Below, piece after piece: positions 35,495 to 43,749 of a stretch of 64,000 nt of DNA. The stretch is from BS150m-G50 sp964517435 (lineage in GTDB: Bacteria; CAIWAD01; BS150m-G50), in NCBI GenBank assembly GCA_964517435.1, contig CAZFEC010000011.1, positions 8,378 to 72,377 on the forward strand, in the 5' to 3' direction. The notes beneath the pieces are model-generated. The model ran no database searches, was not told the origin of the DNA, and saw nothing but the letters and a program-made list of their open reading frames with translations. The position numbers were made by a program, and so were the translations under genes. The first letter of the stretch is position 1. Each line of letters starts with the position of its first letter.

Positions 35495-36216
35495 GGGATC
35501 GATTCACCTTTCAGCCAGAACAGGAGAAAGTTACTATCCCCTGTCAGTTTTCCCAATACGCGATAACGGGAACCGGCCAGAATGGCGGATTCCCTGGCGT
35601 TCTCTCGTAAGACGCACAGAGGGTCCTGGTACGAAGAGTGAAGAAAGGACACCTGCCGGGCATCACATATCAGAAAGCCGACGTGGATATCGAGACCCAC
35701 AATATAGAGACCCACTCCCCACTCCCTGACAACTGCGACAAATGAATCTATTGAAACATCGCTGAATCTTCTGATCACATCTGAACTCACCAGACTGCGA
35801 ATCATCGCCTCTGAGGGTTCCTGTGCCAATCGAAACCGATTCAAGACTACACCCATATCCCGCAACACGGTTGTAACGAAGTAACCGCAAGCTATCGAAT
35901 CAGTACCGGGAACCTCAGTCATCCCATTGTAATCCCACGGCGTCCCGTACCAGAAAGGAGCGATCTCTTCAACTACTGAACAGAGGAACTGGTCTGCCGC
36001 CTCGTTCAGGACCGCTGCCCGCCTGGCTTCAGTCCGGGCGTCGTTGTATTGCTGCAGAAGTTCGTTTCTATTCTGGCTGATGTTCCCGAGGATTTCCTCA
36101 TAGAAAGTTTGCGAGATCGGATCTGCTCTCACCATAACCTCGCCCAAGGCGACGGTATACTGCGAACATGTCGTTACCAGCAAGAATATTGTCAGCAGGA
36201 AAAGAGATCGAAACAT
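35491..36216 (-). CDS. Exported NlpC/P60-like cysteine peptidase-type protein
   Basis: 241 residues. Signal peptide at residues 1-24 (LFLLTIFLLVTTCS). A candidate catalytic Cys lies in SIACGYFVTTVL after WYGTPWDYNG, and a candidate His in HVGFLICDARQVSFLHSSY, the order found in papain-fold NlpC/P60 hydrolases; the assignment is from pattern, not from a firm family match. Translationally coupled to the HEAT-repeat gene (ATGA overlap), so the pair probably act together at the envelope. Confidence 0.5.
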   Translation of the reverse strand: MFRSLFLLTIFLLVTTCSQYTVALGEVMVRADPISQTFYEEILGNISQNRNELLQQYNDARTEARRAAVLNEAADQFLCSVVEEIAPFWYGTPWDYNGMTEVPGTDSIACGYFVTTVLRDMGVVLNRFRLAQEPSEAMIRSLVSSDVIRRFSDVSIDSFVAVVREWGVGLYIVGLDIHVGFLICDARQVSFLHSSYQDPLCVLRENARESAILAGSRYRVLGKLTGDSNFLLFWLKGESIP

Positions 36217-36307
36217 GTTATTGCCGTAGATTGCCGACTTGTATTGTCATTCTCGGTTAAAGAAACCGAGCCAGGATCTGACAGTAGAAGCTAGACCCTT
36301 TCCAAAG

Positions 36308-36838
36308 TCACCGGTCGCGCGTCACCTGCTTGATTTCCTCCCACTCGGTAACGCGCCTCGTCAATTCAGGATCGGGTGGGGGCGGCGGAGTTTCCGGCCT
36401 GGAGGTGTTGATCAAGTACAGAATAAGTAGAACTGAGAACACCAGTCCAAGCAGGGTGCAGAGGAAAGCAAAAGACATCGCATCGAGTTGATTGATCGCA
36501 AATCCAATCACCACCAGAAGAATGACGGGTATGAAATTGAATACTCCCCCAAGACGCTCAAGCCAGTTCCTGCCGACCAGCAGGAGGCGCACCGAGGTAA
36601 TGATGATCACGACCAGGGATAAAAGCATGGCCAGAGCTACGAGTAAGCGCCAACCCTTACTCAGTGGCCACAAGCCATTATAGTCACCGATTGACACGAT
36701 AATGACCGCAATCAGCAGGCCGTTGGTAACGAGGATGTTCCTTAGAATGCGATTCCGCGCCTTTTGCTTTTCATCCGGAGTCAGAGGTCTGATACATCCT
36801 TTTCTGGTTTGATCCAGCGTATCACTATGCACACTCAT
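36308..36838 (-). CDS. Four-helix membrane protein, unknown function
   Basis: 176 residues. Four transmembrane helices (about 33-52, 63-87, 98-115, 123-143), a basic N-terminal tail, and a C-terminal tail with PPPPPDPELTRRVTEWEEI. I do not recognise the family. Codon use is more AT-rich than in the housekeeping block. It sits 91 bases upstream of the NlpC/P60-like gene in the same direction. Confidence 0.65.
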   Translation of the reverse strand: MSVHSDTLDQTRKGCIRPLTPDEKQKARNRILRNILVTNGLLIAVIIVSIGDYNGLWPLSKGWRLLVALAMLLSLVVIIITSVRLLLVGRNWLERLGGVFNFIPVILLVVIGFAINQLDAMSFAFLCTLLGLVFSVLLILYLINTSRPETPPPPPDPELTRRVTEWEEIKQVTRDR

Positions 36839-36902
36839 GGCTCACTCCCTGTTCTTTTGTCATCCGATGTTACGCGGTTTGCGGATGGGTTTAACATACC
36901 GA

Positions 36903-37778
36903 TCAACGCGTCCAGGTCGGCCAGTTGTCCGACGCGGCATCATGCGTGAGCCGGCGCAGGCCGCTGCCGTCGCGGTTGATGATATAGATCTCGAAGTTCC
37001 CGTCGAATTCCGCCTGGAAGGCGAGCCGCTTTCCGTCCGGCGACCAGCATTGGGTCTCTTCGCGGCCGGGATTAGAGGTTAGAGCCCTTTCCCTCTTGCC
37101 GTCCGGATCCATGATATGCAGATCGGCCTCCCGCCTGCCGGCATAACCGGAAGCGAAGACGATCGATTTTCCGTCGGGCGAGAAGCAGGGAAAGATCTCC
37201 CAGTCGTCGCTCTCCGTCAAGCGGGCGATGCCGGTACCGTCCGCGTTCATCACGTACACCTCGAAGTTGCCGTCGCGGTTGCTGCCGAACAGCAGGCGCT
37301 TCCCGTCGGGCGACCAGCGGGGGCGATGATCCACCGCGGGATCGGTCGTCAAACGTCGCTCGTCGCTCCCGTCCGCAGCCATCACGTAGATGTCGATATT
37401 GCTCTCCCGCTCGGCCCGGAACGCTATCCGCCTGCCGTCCGGCGACCAGTCGGGATGGAACTCCGCGCCGGGTGTGCGGGTCAGACGCCGCTGCCCGCTG
37501 CCGTCGGCCTGCATGACGTAGAGCTCCTCATTGCCGTCGCAGTTCGACACGAAGGCCAGCTGCGCGCCGTCGGGTGACCAGGCCGGGCAAGTTTCATGGG
37601 CGTCGGTAAAGGTCAGCCGCTGCAGGCCGCCGCCGTTTGCGTTGATCAGGTAGATCTCCGAATTGCCGTCACGCCGCGAGTTAAAGGCGATGCGCCCTTC
37701 CGGATCCCGCGCGGTCGTACAGCCGTCGAGCAACATCAACAGGCTGATCAACAGCACCAGCCGGGCTATCTGGAACAT
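36903..37778 (-). CDS. TolB-like beta-propeller lipoprotein (PD40 repeats)
   Basis: 291 residues. Lipobox LLDGC at residues 16-20. Six repeats of about 42 residues follow, each with RIAFNSRRDGNSEIYLIN, then GxxxxRLT and WSPDGxxLAF, the WD40-like PD40 propeller blade found in TolB. Such propellers bind other envelope proteins; with no Tol or Pal gene close by, a TolB role is not implied. The protein has only the propeller, without TolB's N-terminal domain. Confidence 0.85.
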   Translation of the reverse strand: MFQIARLVLLISLLMLLDGCTTARDPEGRIAFNSRRDGNSEIYLINANGGGLQRLTFTDAHETCPAWSPDGAQLAFVSNCDGNEELYVMQADGSGQRRLTRTPGAEFHPDWSPDGRRIAFRAERESNIDIYVMAADGSDERRLTTDPAVDHRPRWSPDGKRLLFGSNRDGNFEVYVMNADGTGIARLTESDDWEIFPCFSPDGKSIVFASGYAGRREADLHIMDPDGKRERALTSNPGREETQCWSPDGKRLAFQAEFDGNFEIYIINRDGSGLRRLTHDAASDNWPTWTR

Positions 37779-37855
37779 CGCTTCCTCCTTTGATCATCTT
37801 CGATTGCCTGAAAGAAGTGCGAATCCCGCGAAGCACTCTCCGCGGCCACGTCGTC

Positions 37856-38281
37856 TCAGGGCGCCGTCAGCGACTCCGGCACATACTCCGTGCCTTTTCT
37901 CGCACTTCCCGCGCCGAATAATCTTACGGATTTATAGACGTACCAGGCACGAAAAGAATTCATGCCGTCTTCCAGGCAGATGCTGCTCAGGATGGCATCC
38001 GCCTGCTCTCTGTGCCTGTCGCTGTCGAGGTGCCCCAGCCGCATCAACTGGTAGAGGGCGTCGTGAATCAGCGATCCCCGCATGAAGGTTTTGGTGTCGA
38101 TGGAGGGGCCGCTCGCTCCATCCCAGGCGTAGCCCGTCGAGATTCTCAGCTCGCCATCCGCTTTCAGATCGACGAAACCGGTGATGATGTCTTCCGCGAC
38201 GGCCAGATCGACGGTCACGCGGTACTCCTGCAGCAGCTGGTATTTGTATTTCTTCAACTTGCGGTAGGTGATGTGGCTCAT
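37856..38281 (-). CDS. DUF1353 family protein
   Basis: 141 residues. The block GYAWDGASGPSIDTKTFMRG followed by SLIHDALYQLMR is the hallmark of DUF1353, a family best known from phages and prophages, with a His and several acids that may bind metal. No other phage gene is nearby, so it is probably a stand-alone acquisition. It ends 77 bases before the start of the propeller lipoprotein gene. Confidence 0.85.
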   Translation of the reverse strand: MSHITYRKLKKYKYQLLQEYRVTVDLAVAEDIITGFVDLKADGELRISTGYAWDGASGPSIDTKTFMRGSLIHDALYQLMRLGHLDSDRHREQADAILSSICLEDGMNSFRAWYVYKSVRLFGAGSARKGTEYVPESLTAP

Positions 38282-38320
38282 GGATGTTCCTTCTGTACTG
38301 TTTCCCTATGCAACCAGCAT

Positions 38321-39247
38321 TCATTCAGCGAGCTTCACCACCGCGAAATACACCCCCTTCACCACCTGAGCCATGCGGTCGAAATCGAGGGTGTCAATGG
38401 TGTCGCTGTCCTGGTGGTAATTAGGGTTCCGGTAGAACGCCGTATCAGTGATCATGACGGCATCATAACCACATTCCCAGTAGTTCCGGTGGTCTGAGAA
38501 GTCGATACCTGTCAGGTTCCTGGGCGCGCTGATCTGTTCAACCGCGATTTCCGTATGTCTCTCCATCGCTTTCCGCACCTTGCGCGCCTTGAAGTGGCTC
38601 CCGAAATTGCTGGCCACGGCGATGAAATTCCCCCGGTCGGGATAGAAGAGCTCCAGAAGTCCGGTCGGATATGACTGACTTCCCTTCCCGTCTCGGAAGT
38701 AGCCGATCATTTCGAGACAGATCATCAGCTCGACCTCGACCCCATCCCGTACCAGCGCGCGTGCGTGATGGGCGCTCCCCATGTCCGTCGTAGCGAAAAA
38801 CGGCGGCTCTTCCAGGCTGTAGGCGACCAGGTCCACCTGCAGGTTCAACTCAGGATTCTCGTTTGCGATAAGTCGTGCAAGTTCCAGCAGTCCTGCAACA
38901 GCACTGGCGTTGTCATCCGCGCCGGGTTGATCGCCGCAGACATCATAGTGGGCGCCGATGACCAGACGCCGGTTTGAAACAGGTCCGAATGAACAGATGA
39001 TATTGCGGTATTGATTGCCGTTCACCGTGAAATCCTGGTGTTCGACTCGCGTGGAACAGGAAGTGAAAACCGAATCGATATACTCCGCCGCCAGGTTGAG
39101 CGAACCGATATTGATGTAGTTCCGGGGCAGTGGCGTTGTCGTCAGCGCTTCGACATGGGAATAGAGAATGAGAGCATCAGGTTCCGGTTGGCTATGTGCG
39201 TTTACGAAGAGTACCATCAGGAGGATGAATTTGAGTATAAGGTACAT
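38321..39247 (-). CDS. Secreted M28-family zinc aminopeptidase
   Basis: 308 residues with a signal peptide (MYLILKFILLMVLFVNAHS). M28 ligands and catalytic residues can be read in order: GAHYDV (His, first zinc), PGADDNASAVAGLLELA (bridging Asp), SLEEPPFFATTDMGSAHHA (catalytic and ligand Glu), and SDHRNYWECG (His). It would hydrolyse peptides outside the cytoplasm, releasing N-terminal residues. Length is normal and the frame intact. Confidence 0.92.
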   Translation of the reverse strand: MYLILKFILLMVLFVNAHSQPEPDALILYSHVEALTTTPLPRNYINIGSLNLAAEYIDSVFTSCSTRVEHQDFTVNGNQYRNIICSFGPVSNRRLVIGAHYDVCGDQPGADDNASAVAGLLELARLIANENPELNLQVDLVAYSLEEPPFFATTDMGSAHHARALVRDGVEVELMICLEMIGYFRDGKGSQSYPTGLLELFYPDRGNFIAVASNFGSHFKARKVRKAMERHTEIAVEQISAPRNLTGIDFSDHRNYWECGYDAVMITDTAFYRNPNYHQDSDTIDTLDFDRMAQVVKGVYFAVVKLAE

Positions 39248-39263
39248 AACAGCTAAACCGTAG

Positions 39264-39905
39264 CTAGCATTGTTCGCCAGACTTTACGTAATACCCGACA
39301 AACAGCGCTTTCCCCTGCTGCAGCGGCACCGTAAAGGACTTCACACAGCGCAGACCGCTGTCGCGACAGGTATTCGAGAATTCATCAGGATCGACAAGCG
39401 TCATGACCGGCTCCAGCAGCTTGAGGCTGGCGCAGGGGGTGGCGGTCACCGGCGTCGAGGCTCCCGGCAGCTGCAGCACCGCCACCAGGGTGCCGCCCGG
39501 CGTCAACGCGCCGGCGAGGTTGCGCAGCGCTTCCGGCACGCTCACATATTCGAAGAGGAGCCCGGCGAAGATCAATGCCACCGGTTCGATCCGGAACGCC
39601 GGCGCGGCGATGTCGGCTTCGAGCAGCTCGAGACCGGGGATCCGCTCCCGGAACCTGCCCGCCAGGAGTTCCAGATAAGCGGGATTAATATCGATACCCA
39701 GGACACGCTGCGTAATATCCGGCTGAATGTGCTCGAAACCGTTGCCGGTCGCGCAGCCGGGAACCGCCACGGAAGCGGGAGCGAGTTCCCGCAATGCCGT
39801 CGCGAACAGGTCGCTCAGTACCGGCTGTTGCGCCACCGCGGGGGACGCCATGTGAGCTTCGTAATCGGCGGCGGGTATCTGGAGCCAGGGGTTTTTCATG
39901 ATCAT
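39264..39905 (-). CDS. Class I SAM-dependent methyltransferase
   Basis: 213 residues. The SAM-binding motif I reads VAVPGCATGNGFEHI, the acidic post-I loop is VLGIDINPAYLELL, and motif II is EADIAAPAF; later PGGTLVAVLQLP is motif III. Two ATG codons six bases apart (39905, 39899) could serve as start. The substrate is unknown. It lies 46 bases after the MerB-like selenoprotein gene on the same strand, so they may share a transcript. Confidence 0.85.
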   Translation of the reverse strand: MIMKNPWLQIPAADYEAHMASPAVAQQPVLSDLFATALRELAPASVAVPGCATGNGFEHIQPDITQRVLGIDINPAYLELLAGRFRERIPGLELLEADIAAPAFRIEPVALIFAGLLFEYVSVPEALRNLAGALTPGGTLVAVLQLPGASTPVTATPCASLKLLEPVMTLVDPDEFSNTCRDSGLRCVKSFTVPLQQGKALFVGYYVKSGEQC

Positions 39906-39951
39906 GATCCCGGCGAGGGAACGGCGACCTCGATCACCCTCCCTTGCCGTT

Positions 39952-40611
39952 TCAAAGCTGCCAGAAATCTGAGGTCAACCCCAGAGTCTCGAACAGCTCT
40001 CGCACCTCCTCAGCGCTTTTGCGTCGCCACGACTCTTCCAGGCGATCGTGATACCAGGCCCGGGCCAGCCGCCAGCAGGTGTCAAGCGGGATGATGCCGC
40101 CCGGCTGCAGGCCTCGCTCCTCGCACCAATTGTTGACCAGCACTTCCGACCGGAAGTAGAGGATGGTGCTTCAAGTGTAACCGACATCGTCCCACCAGCG
40201 GGCGGCGGGCACCAAGAAATGAACGACACCTCCGGCGGCCGGGTCCGGCCCATCCTCGGCGACCTCAATACGAATCGCATCGCCGGTGACGGGACATTGC
40301 GTGTCGATAACAGCGGCCGTTCTGAGCAGCGCCGGGACCCCCAGCGCGTCCCACGCTCAGTTGGCCCACCAGGCGGAGCCGCCCGCGTGTACTGTATAGG
40401 CGGTCGGTACCGCGGAGAAAGGCATGGCCATCCGGATCTCCTGCGTCTCCGGCTGCAGGACGAGCATCCGTTCCGCCGCCAGCTGCTGGAAGGTCTGGAG
40501 CGCCTGCTCCCGGTCGATACCGAAAGCGGCGGCGGTTTCATCGGCAGTAGGTGGCCGGCATTTATCCACGAAAGTGTGGTAGACAAACAGGCGGATATCA
40601 TTTGGGTTCAT
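39952..40611 (-). CDS. MerB-like (alkylmercury lyase family) selenoprotein with two selenocysteines (TGA at codons 85 and 147)
   Basis: One frame of 219 codons runs from ATG 40611 to TGA 39952, interrupted only by TGA at 40357-40359 and 40171-40173. The translation reads as one protein: WWAN-U-AWDALGVP, later VHFLVPAARWWDDVGYT-U-STILYFRSE, ending LTSDFWQL. Alkylmercury lyase family relatives have Cys at both places. MerB's catalytic residues are Cys96, Asp99 and Cys159; here U85, Asp88 and U147 repeat that spacing (3, and 62 versus 63). Each TGA is followed by a SECIS-type hairpin. GAGAGG precedes the ATG. Known MerB cuts carbon-mercury bonds; the role of this relative is not proven. A doubly mutated pseudogene is the alternative, but both changes would have to hit catalytic Cys codons. 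Confidence 0.87.
40141..40158 (-). promoter_or_regulatory. bSECIS element after the second in-frame TGA
   Basis: Read on the minus strand, TACTTCC-GGTC-GGAAGTG: a 7-bp stem with one U-G pair closing and a GGUC loop at bases 20-23 after the TGA (40171-40173). Loop sequence and distance match those of the first element although the stems are unrelated in sequence. Confidence 0.8.
40329..40347 (-). promoter_or_regulatory. bSECIS element after the first in-frame TGA
   Basis: Read on the minus strand, GCGCTGGG-GGT-CCCGGCGC: an 8-bp stem with one U-G pair and a GGU loop at bases 18-20 after the TGA (40357-40359). Bacterial SECIS hairpins have a G at the start of the loop 16-37 nt after UGA; E. coli fdhF has GGU at 19-21. 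Confidence 0.8.
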
Positions 40612-40671
40612 GAGGACACCTCTCGTTGCGCGCTTTTGCCTGGCACCGGGACGCCGGGCCGGCCAGATGTG

Positions 40672-41160
40672 CTAGGTTTCCGAACCGGCTCTGAGTGACT
40701 TCGACATATTGATACCGGTACTCCTGAATCCGATTTGTTCGTAAAGCGAGCGTGCAGCTGCGTTGTGTGCAAACACATGCAGCGAGATGCGGGTGACGCC
40801 AGTCTGGCGAAATCTCTCCTCCAACGCCAGCAGCGCCTGGCGGCCGTAGCCGCTGCGACGATACTCGGCGAAGATTTCAAAATCACAAATGAAAACCGAA
40901 GGGGCACCCGCCGACGGATCGCGCAGGTACCAGATCATACCAACTATTGAACCGAGCTCATCGTCCATAATATTCAGCAGAAAGTGGTTCTCCGTATCCA
41001 GACCGGCGGGGAGCAGTTTGCGGAAGCCGATCGCGGCTCGCTCAGGTGCGACTTCCGGATCCCAGGCGCCGGCCTTTACGTTCTCCTCCGCATGCCGCGG
41101 CACGGTCTGACTCGCGTAAGCCTGGAAGTCATTCTCCGACATGGGTTCAAAACGGATCAC
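40672..41160 (-). CDS. GNAT N-acetyltransferase
   Basis: 162 residues from a GTG at 41160, chosen because AAAGGA lies seven bases upstream and the GTG falls in the end of the upstream methyltransferase gene (14-bp overlap). GNAT motif A is present as IFAEYRRSGYGRQALLALEE, giving the acetyl-CoA loop, and motif B as ISLHVFAHNAAARSLYEQIGF. Acceptor substrate unknown. It lies 60 bases upstream of the selenoprotein gene and may be expressed with it. Confidence 0.88.
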   Translation of the reverse strand: MIRFEPMSENDFQAYASQTVPRHAEENVKAGAWDPEVAPERAAIGFRKLLPAGLDTENHFLLNIMDDELGSIVGMIWYLRDPSAGAPSVFICDFEIFAEYRRSGYGRQALLALEERFRQTGVTRISLHVFAHNAAARSLYEQIGFRSTGINMSKSLRAGSET

Positions 41161-41758
41161 GGTGGAATCCTTTCTTCCTGCACACAAGTTCGCCTTTTCC
41201 GATCGGAACGACAAGCGCGTCGACACGGTCGTCGGTCAGGGCGCGGTCGAGCAGCGGCTGCAGCGTTTCGCGATGGCTGATCGCGTTGTCGGCGACCAGG
41301 ATGCCGCCCGGCACCAGGTTGGGCAGGACCGCCTCGTAACACTCGGCGTAGACCTCCTTCTCCGCGTCGAGGAAACAGAACGAGACGCCTCCGCAGTTCG
41401 GCAGGTGAGCGAGAGCATCACCGTGGACCAGCTCCACCACGTCGTCGACACCCGCAGCTGCGATCGTCTGACGCGCCAGCATGGCCTTCTCGTCGAGTAT
41501 CTCAAAGGTGGTGAGTCTGCGGCCGACCTGACGACAGGCCAGCGCGAGCCAGAGGGTGGAGTAACCGGCGCTGGTGCCTATCTCGATGTACCTGCCCGGA
41601 GGCGCGGCGGCGGCGAGCAGCGCGAGGAACCTGCCGGTTTCCGGTGTAATCTGGCGCAGGCGCTGGAGCCGGGGAGTGCCGTCGGCCCGATCCCGCGCGT
41701 CGATCTCCTCCAGTTCGCGCATACGGTCGAGCAGCGGCCGGGGGGTGTCGTTGAACAT
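41147..41758 (-). CDS. O-methyltransferase, class I SAM-dependent (CCoAOMT-like)
   Basis: 203 residues. PETGRFLALLAAAAPPGRYIEIGTSAGYSTLWLA contains SAM motif I; FLDAEKEVYAECYE is the metal/substrate segment and VADNAISHRE the conserved DN pair of the COMT/CCoAOMT group. Methyl acceptor unknown. AGGAG lies about 9 bases before the ATG. Overlaps the GNAT gene downstream, so the two are coupled. Confidence 0.88.
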   Translation of the reverse strand: MFNDTPRPLLDRMRELEEIDARDRADGTPRLQRLRQITPETGRFLALLAAAAPPGRYIEIGTSAGYSTLWLALACRQVGRRLTTFEILDEKAMLARQTIAAAGVDDVVELVHGDALAHLPNCGGVSFCFLDAEKEVYAECYEAVLPNLVPGGILVADNAISHRETLQPLLDRALTDDRVDALVVPIGKGELVCRKKGFHRDPF

Positions 41759-41851
41759 CGCCTGTCTCCTGTCTGCGGTCGGCTCAGGCTCGCCGCCGCA
41801 ACACTCCGTTGAATCCGCCTCCAGCCTGTGCTCGCCATGACTTGATGCCGC

Positions 41852-42319
41852 TCAGTCGCCGTCATCCGTCTTGTCGGTGGTTGTATCGCAACGCATGAAC
41901 AACTTGGTCTCACTCTCTCCCGACGTGTAGAAGCCGAGACGCGAGTAGAGCCGGCAGGCATCCCGGTTTTCCTTGAGCAGGCCCAGCGTAACCGGCTTCC
42001 CGCTTCGCTTGGCGTCGTTCAGAACCCCGCGGATCAGCTCCGATCCGATACCGCGACCCTGGAACTCCGGCAGGATGACGATGTACAGCAGATGGATGCG
42101 ATCCTCAAGGGCGACGACCTCCAGAGCGCCGATCGGTTTGCCGTCACACATAACCAGCCGGCGCCGGCTCGGATCCAGTTTGAGCATGAAGCTGGCGCGC
42201 CGGCGTTCCTCGTCCCAGGCGCCGAACTGCCTGTCGATGCAGTCACGCAGGCCTTGGCGGTGCAGATCGTAAAGGAACTCCGCGTCCGCGGCAGTAGCGG
42301 CTTTCAGTTGGATCTTCAT
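41852..42319 (-). CDS. GNAT N-acetyltransferase (intact paralogue)
   Basis: 155 residues. The coenzyme A loop is LPEFQGRGIGSELIRGVL, preceded by strand LLYIVIL; motif B is VTLGLLKENRDACRLYSRLGF. The N-terminus MKIQLKAATAADAEFLYDLH is typical. No clear ribosome site precedes the ATG. The first ~100 bases plus 40 bases of upstream DNA are repeated at 46.6-46.8 kb as a decayed copy. Confidence 0.9.
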   Translation of the reverse strand: MKIQLKAATAADAEFLYDLHRQGLRDCIDRQFGAWDEERRRASFMLKLDPSRRRLVMCDGKPIGALEVVALEDRIHLLYIVILPEFQGRGIGSELIRGVLNDAKRSGKPVTLGLLKENRDACRLYSRLGFYTSGESETKLFMRCDTTTDKTDDGD

Positions 42320-42384
42320 GGCCTAAGGTAGTGACATCTTACGAGAAACGCTTCCCCCGTGCTCACACCCTACTAGTAAAAGAC

Positions 42385-42584
42385 TTATCTCAGACTCAAG
42401 CTTACCGTGCCTTTGAGTCCATTCTCAAGCTTTATGTTGTTCTGGTAATTACCCCACTGCAGATCGATGTTATCCCAGATATTCTTCACACGTAGAGCGA
42501 ACCTGGTGTTTAATGACCCGCCCGTTCCGGTCGGGGTGCAATTACCGCCGGGAGGTTCTAATTTCCAGATGCGAATGCACCCGT
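42385..42584 (-). pseudogene. Frame-shifted C-terminal continuation of the metallophosphoesterase gene (possible)
   Basis: A frame one base out of step with the gene above reads on past its TAG: GHGCIRIWKLEPPGGNCTPT, then SLNTRFALRVKNIWDNIDLQ, ending KLSLR and a TAA at 42385. The sequence looks protein-like (charged and hydrophobic alternation, no low complexity). It would be the true end of the phosphatase if a single base was gained or lost near 42580. It could instead be a fragment of another gene. Confidence 0.4.
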
Positions 42585-43745
42585 GGCCTGTGAGGTCTCG
42601 TTGCCATCAAGTCTGGATTCCATGACCAGTCTTCCGACCAAGGCGGGACCGTTCACCAACGCTTCACGAGAAATGGAAACCCGCTCCCGGGGGCGATTGC
42701 TTTCTCCCCGGTGGGGATGGTCGCCAAGGTAGCCGCCACTGTACTCGACGTCGAATTCAAACAGTTCAATTGTCAGCATTCCGGGCTCAACACTGCCCCG
42801 CAGGTAATTCACATCCGTCTGCGTCCCCCACAACGCACCGTGGACGATCTGCCAGATACCATCTCGCTGCATGGCCGAGATGCGGTGATGCTCACCGCAC
42901 AGGTACACATCTACTCCGTATTCAACCAGAGTCTGCCAGAATTCGCTCTGCGGTCCGCCTTCCAGTATGTTCGCGCTGGAGTTCATGCTTTGCACGGGGC
43001 CGCAAACCGGAACATGACCCTGAACGATGATAAACTCCATGTCTCGATACTCTGCGAGTTTCTGCCTTAACCACGCCAGTTGTTCTCCGGAAACGGTTAT
43101 GGACATCCGGTCTCCCGCGTCTTCGAAAGTGTCCACCGAAATGAGGGCGAGATTGTCCTTTGTGAAAGAATAAGCCAGCCCTTTTTTGTGTTCAGGACCG
43201 TTTTGAGGCATATCGAAGATGGCGGAGAACTGCCGCGCGAAAACGGGTGCCAGCTCCATTTTCCGCAACCCCCGGTCGTCACCGTATTCGTGGTCCCCCG
43301 GGGCGATGTAGAGTCTGATGTTCTTGTCTTCAAAGCGCTTCCTGTATCCGCTCCAATACTCCCCGGTTTTGCTCCGCACCTCTTCCGCATTGGACCACCA
43401 GCGGGCATCCATGATATCCCCCGCATTCAGCGAGAAGGCGGGACCTTCCTTCTTCATGCCCTCGAGGAACCAGTCCATCGCTTCCTCCCATCCCGGTTGC
43501 GGGTAGCCGATATTCCAGTTGAACAGATCCGGGAAACTCGTGAAACAGAAGCCGGCGTCCTGCTTCGAGGTTGGAAACTGGAACATCTGATTGGCGTCAG
43601 GCTTAGATTCGGCATCCCCCGCCTGCGCCAGGGCAAAGCCTGGCACCCAGGTGATCGCGGAGAGTCCCAAAAGGAGGGCAACGATTGCGACCGCCCACGT
43701 GCCTCCTTCATTCGTAATTGATCGATAAACGGCATGATGTCGCAT
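42558..43745 (-). CDS. Exported calcineurin-like metallophosphoesterase
   Basis: 395 residues. Signal peptide around residues 15-41 (ending ALAQ). The metal-binding motifs of the calcineurin fold are readable: NAGDIMDARWW, APGDHEYGDD, VQGHVPVCGP and LCGEHHRIS. It probably hydrolyses phosphoesters in the periplasm. It lies four bases after the PhoD-like gene, so both are one transcript. The C-terminus may be shortened by a frameshift. Confidence 0.85.
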   Translation of the reverse strand: MRHHAVYRSITNEGGTWAVAIVALLLGLSAITWVPGFALAQAGDAESKPDANQMFQFPTSKQDAGFCFTSFPDLFNWNIGYPQPGWEEAMDWFLEGMKKEGPAFSLNAGDIMDARWWSNAEEVRSKTGEYWSGYRKRFEDKNIRLYIAPGDHEYGDDRGLRKMELAPVFARQFSAIFDMPQNGPEHKKGLAYSFTKDNLALISVDTFEDAGDRMSITVSGEQLAWLRQKLAEYRDMEFIIVQGHVPVCGPVQSMNSSANILEGGPQSEFWQTLVEYGVDVYLCGEHHRISAMQRDGIWQIVHGALWGTQTDVNYLRGSVEPGMLTIELFEFDVEYSGGYLGDHPHRGESNRPRERVSISREALVNGPALVGRLVMESRLDGNETSQATGAFASGN

Positions 43746-43749
43746 TGGT

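Noticed and set aside
39975..40601. A 208-codon minus-strand frame overlapping the MerB-like gene
   Set aside because: It has no stop only because of codon bias in the real frame; its sequence is Ser/Arg/Pro-rich and matches nothing, whereas the adjacent frame matches the lyase family throughout.
40357..40611. Two separate short genes (84 and 63 codons) in place of one
   Set aside because: They lie in the same frame, separated only by TGA codons at conserved Cys sites, and the bases between also read as the family's middle region.
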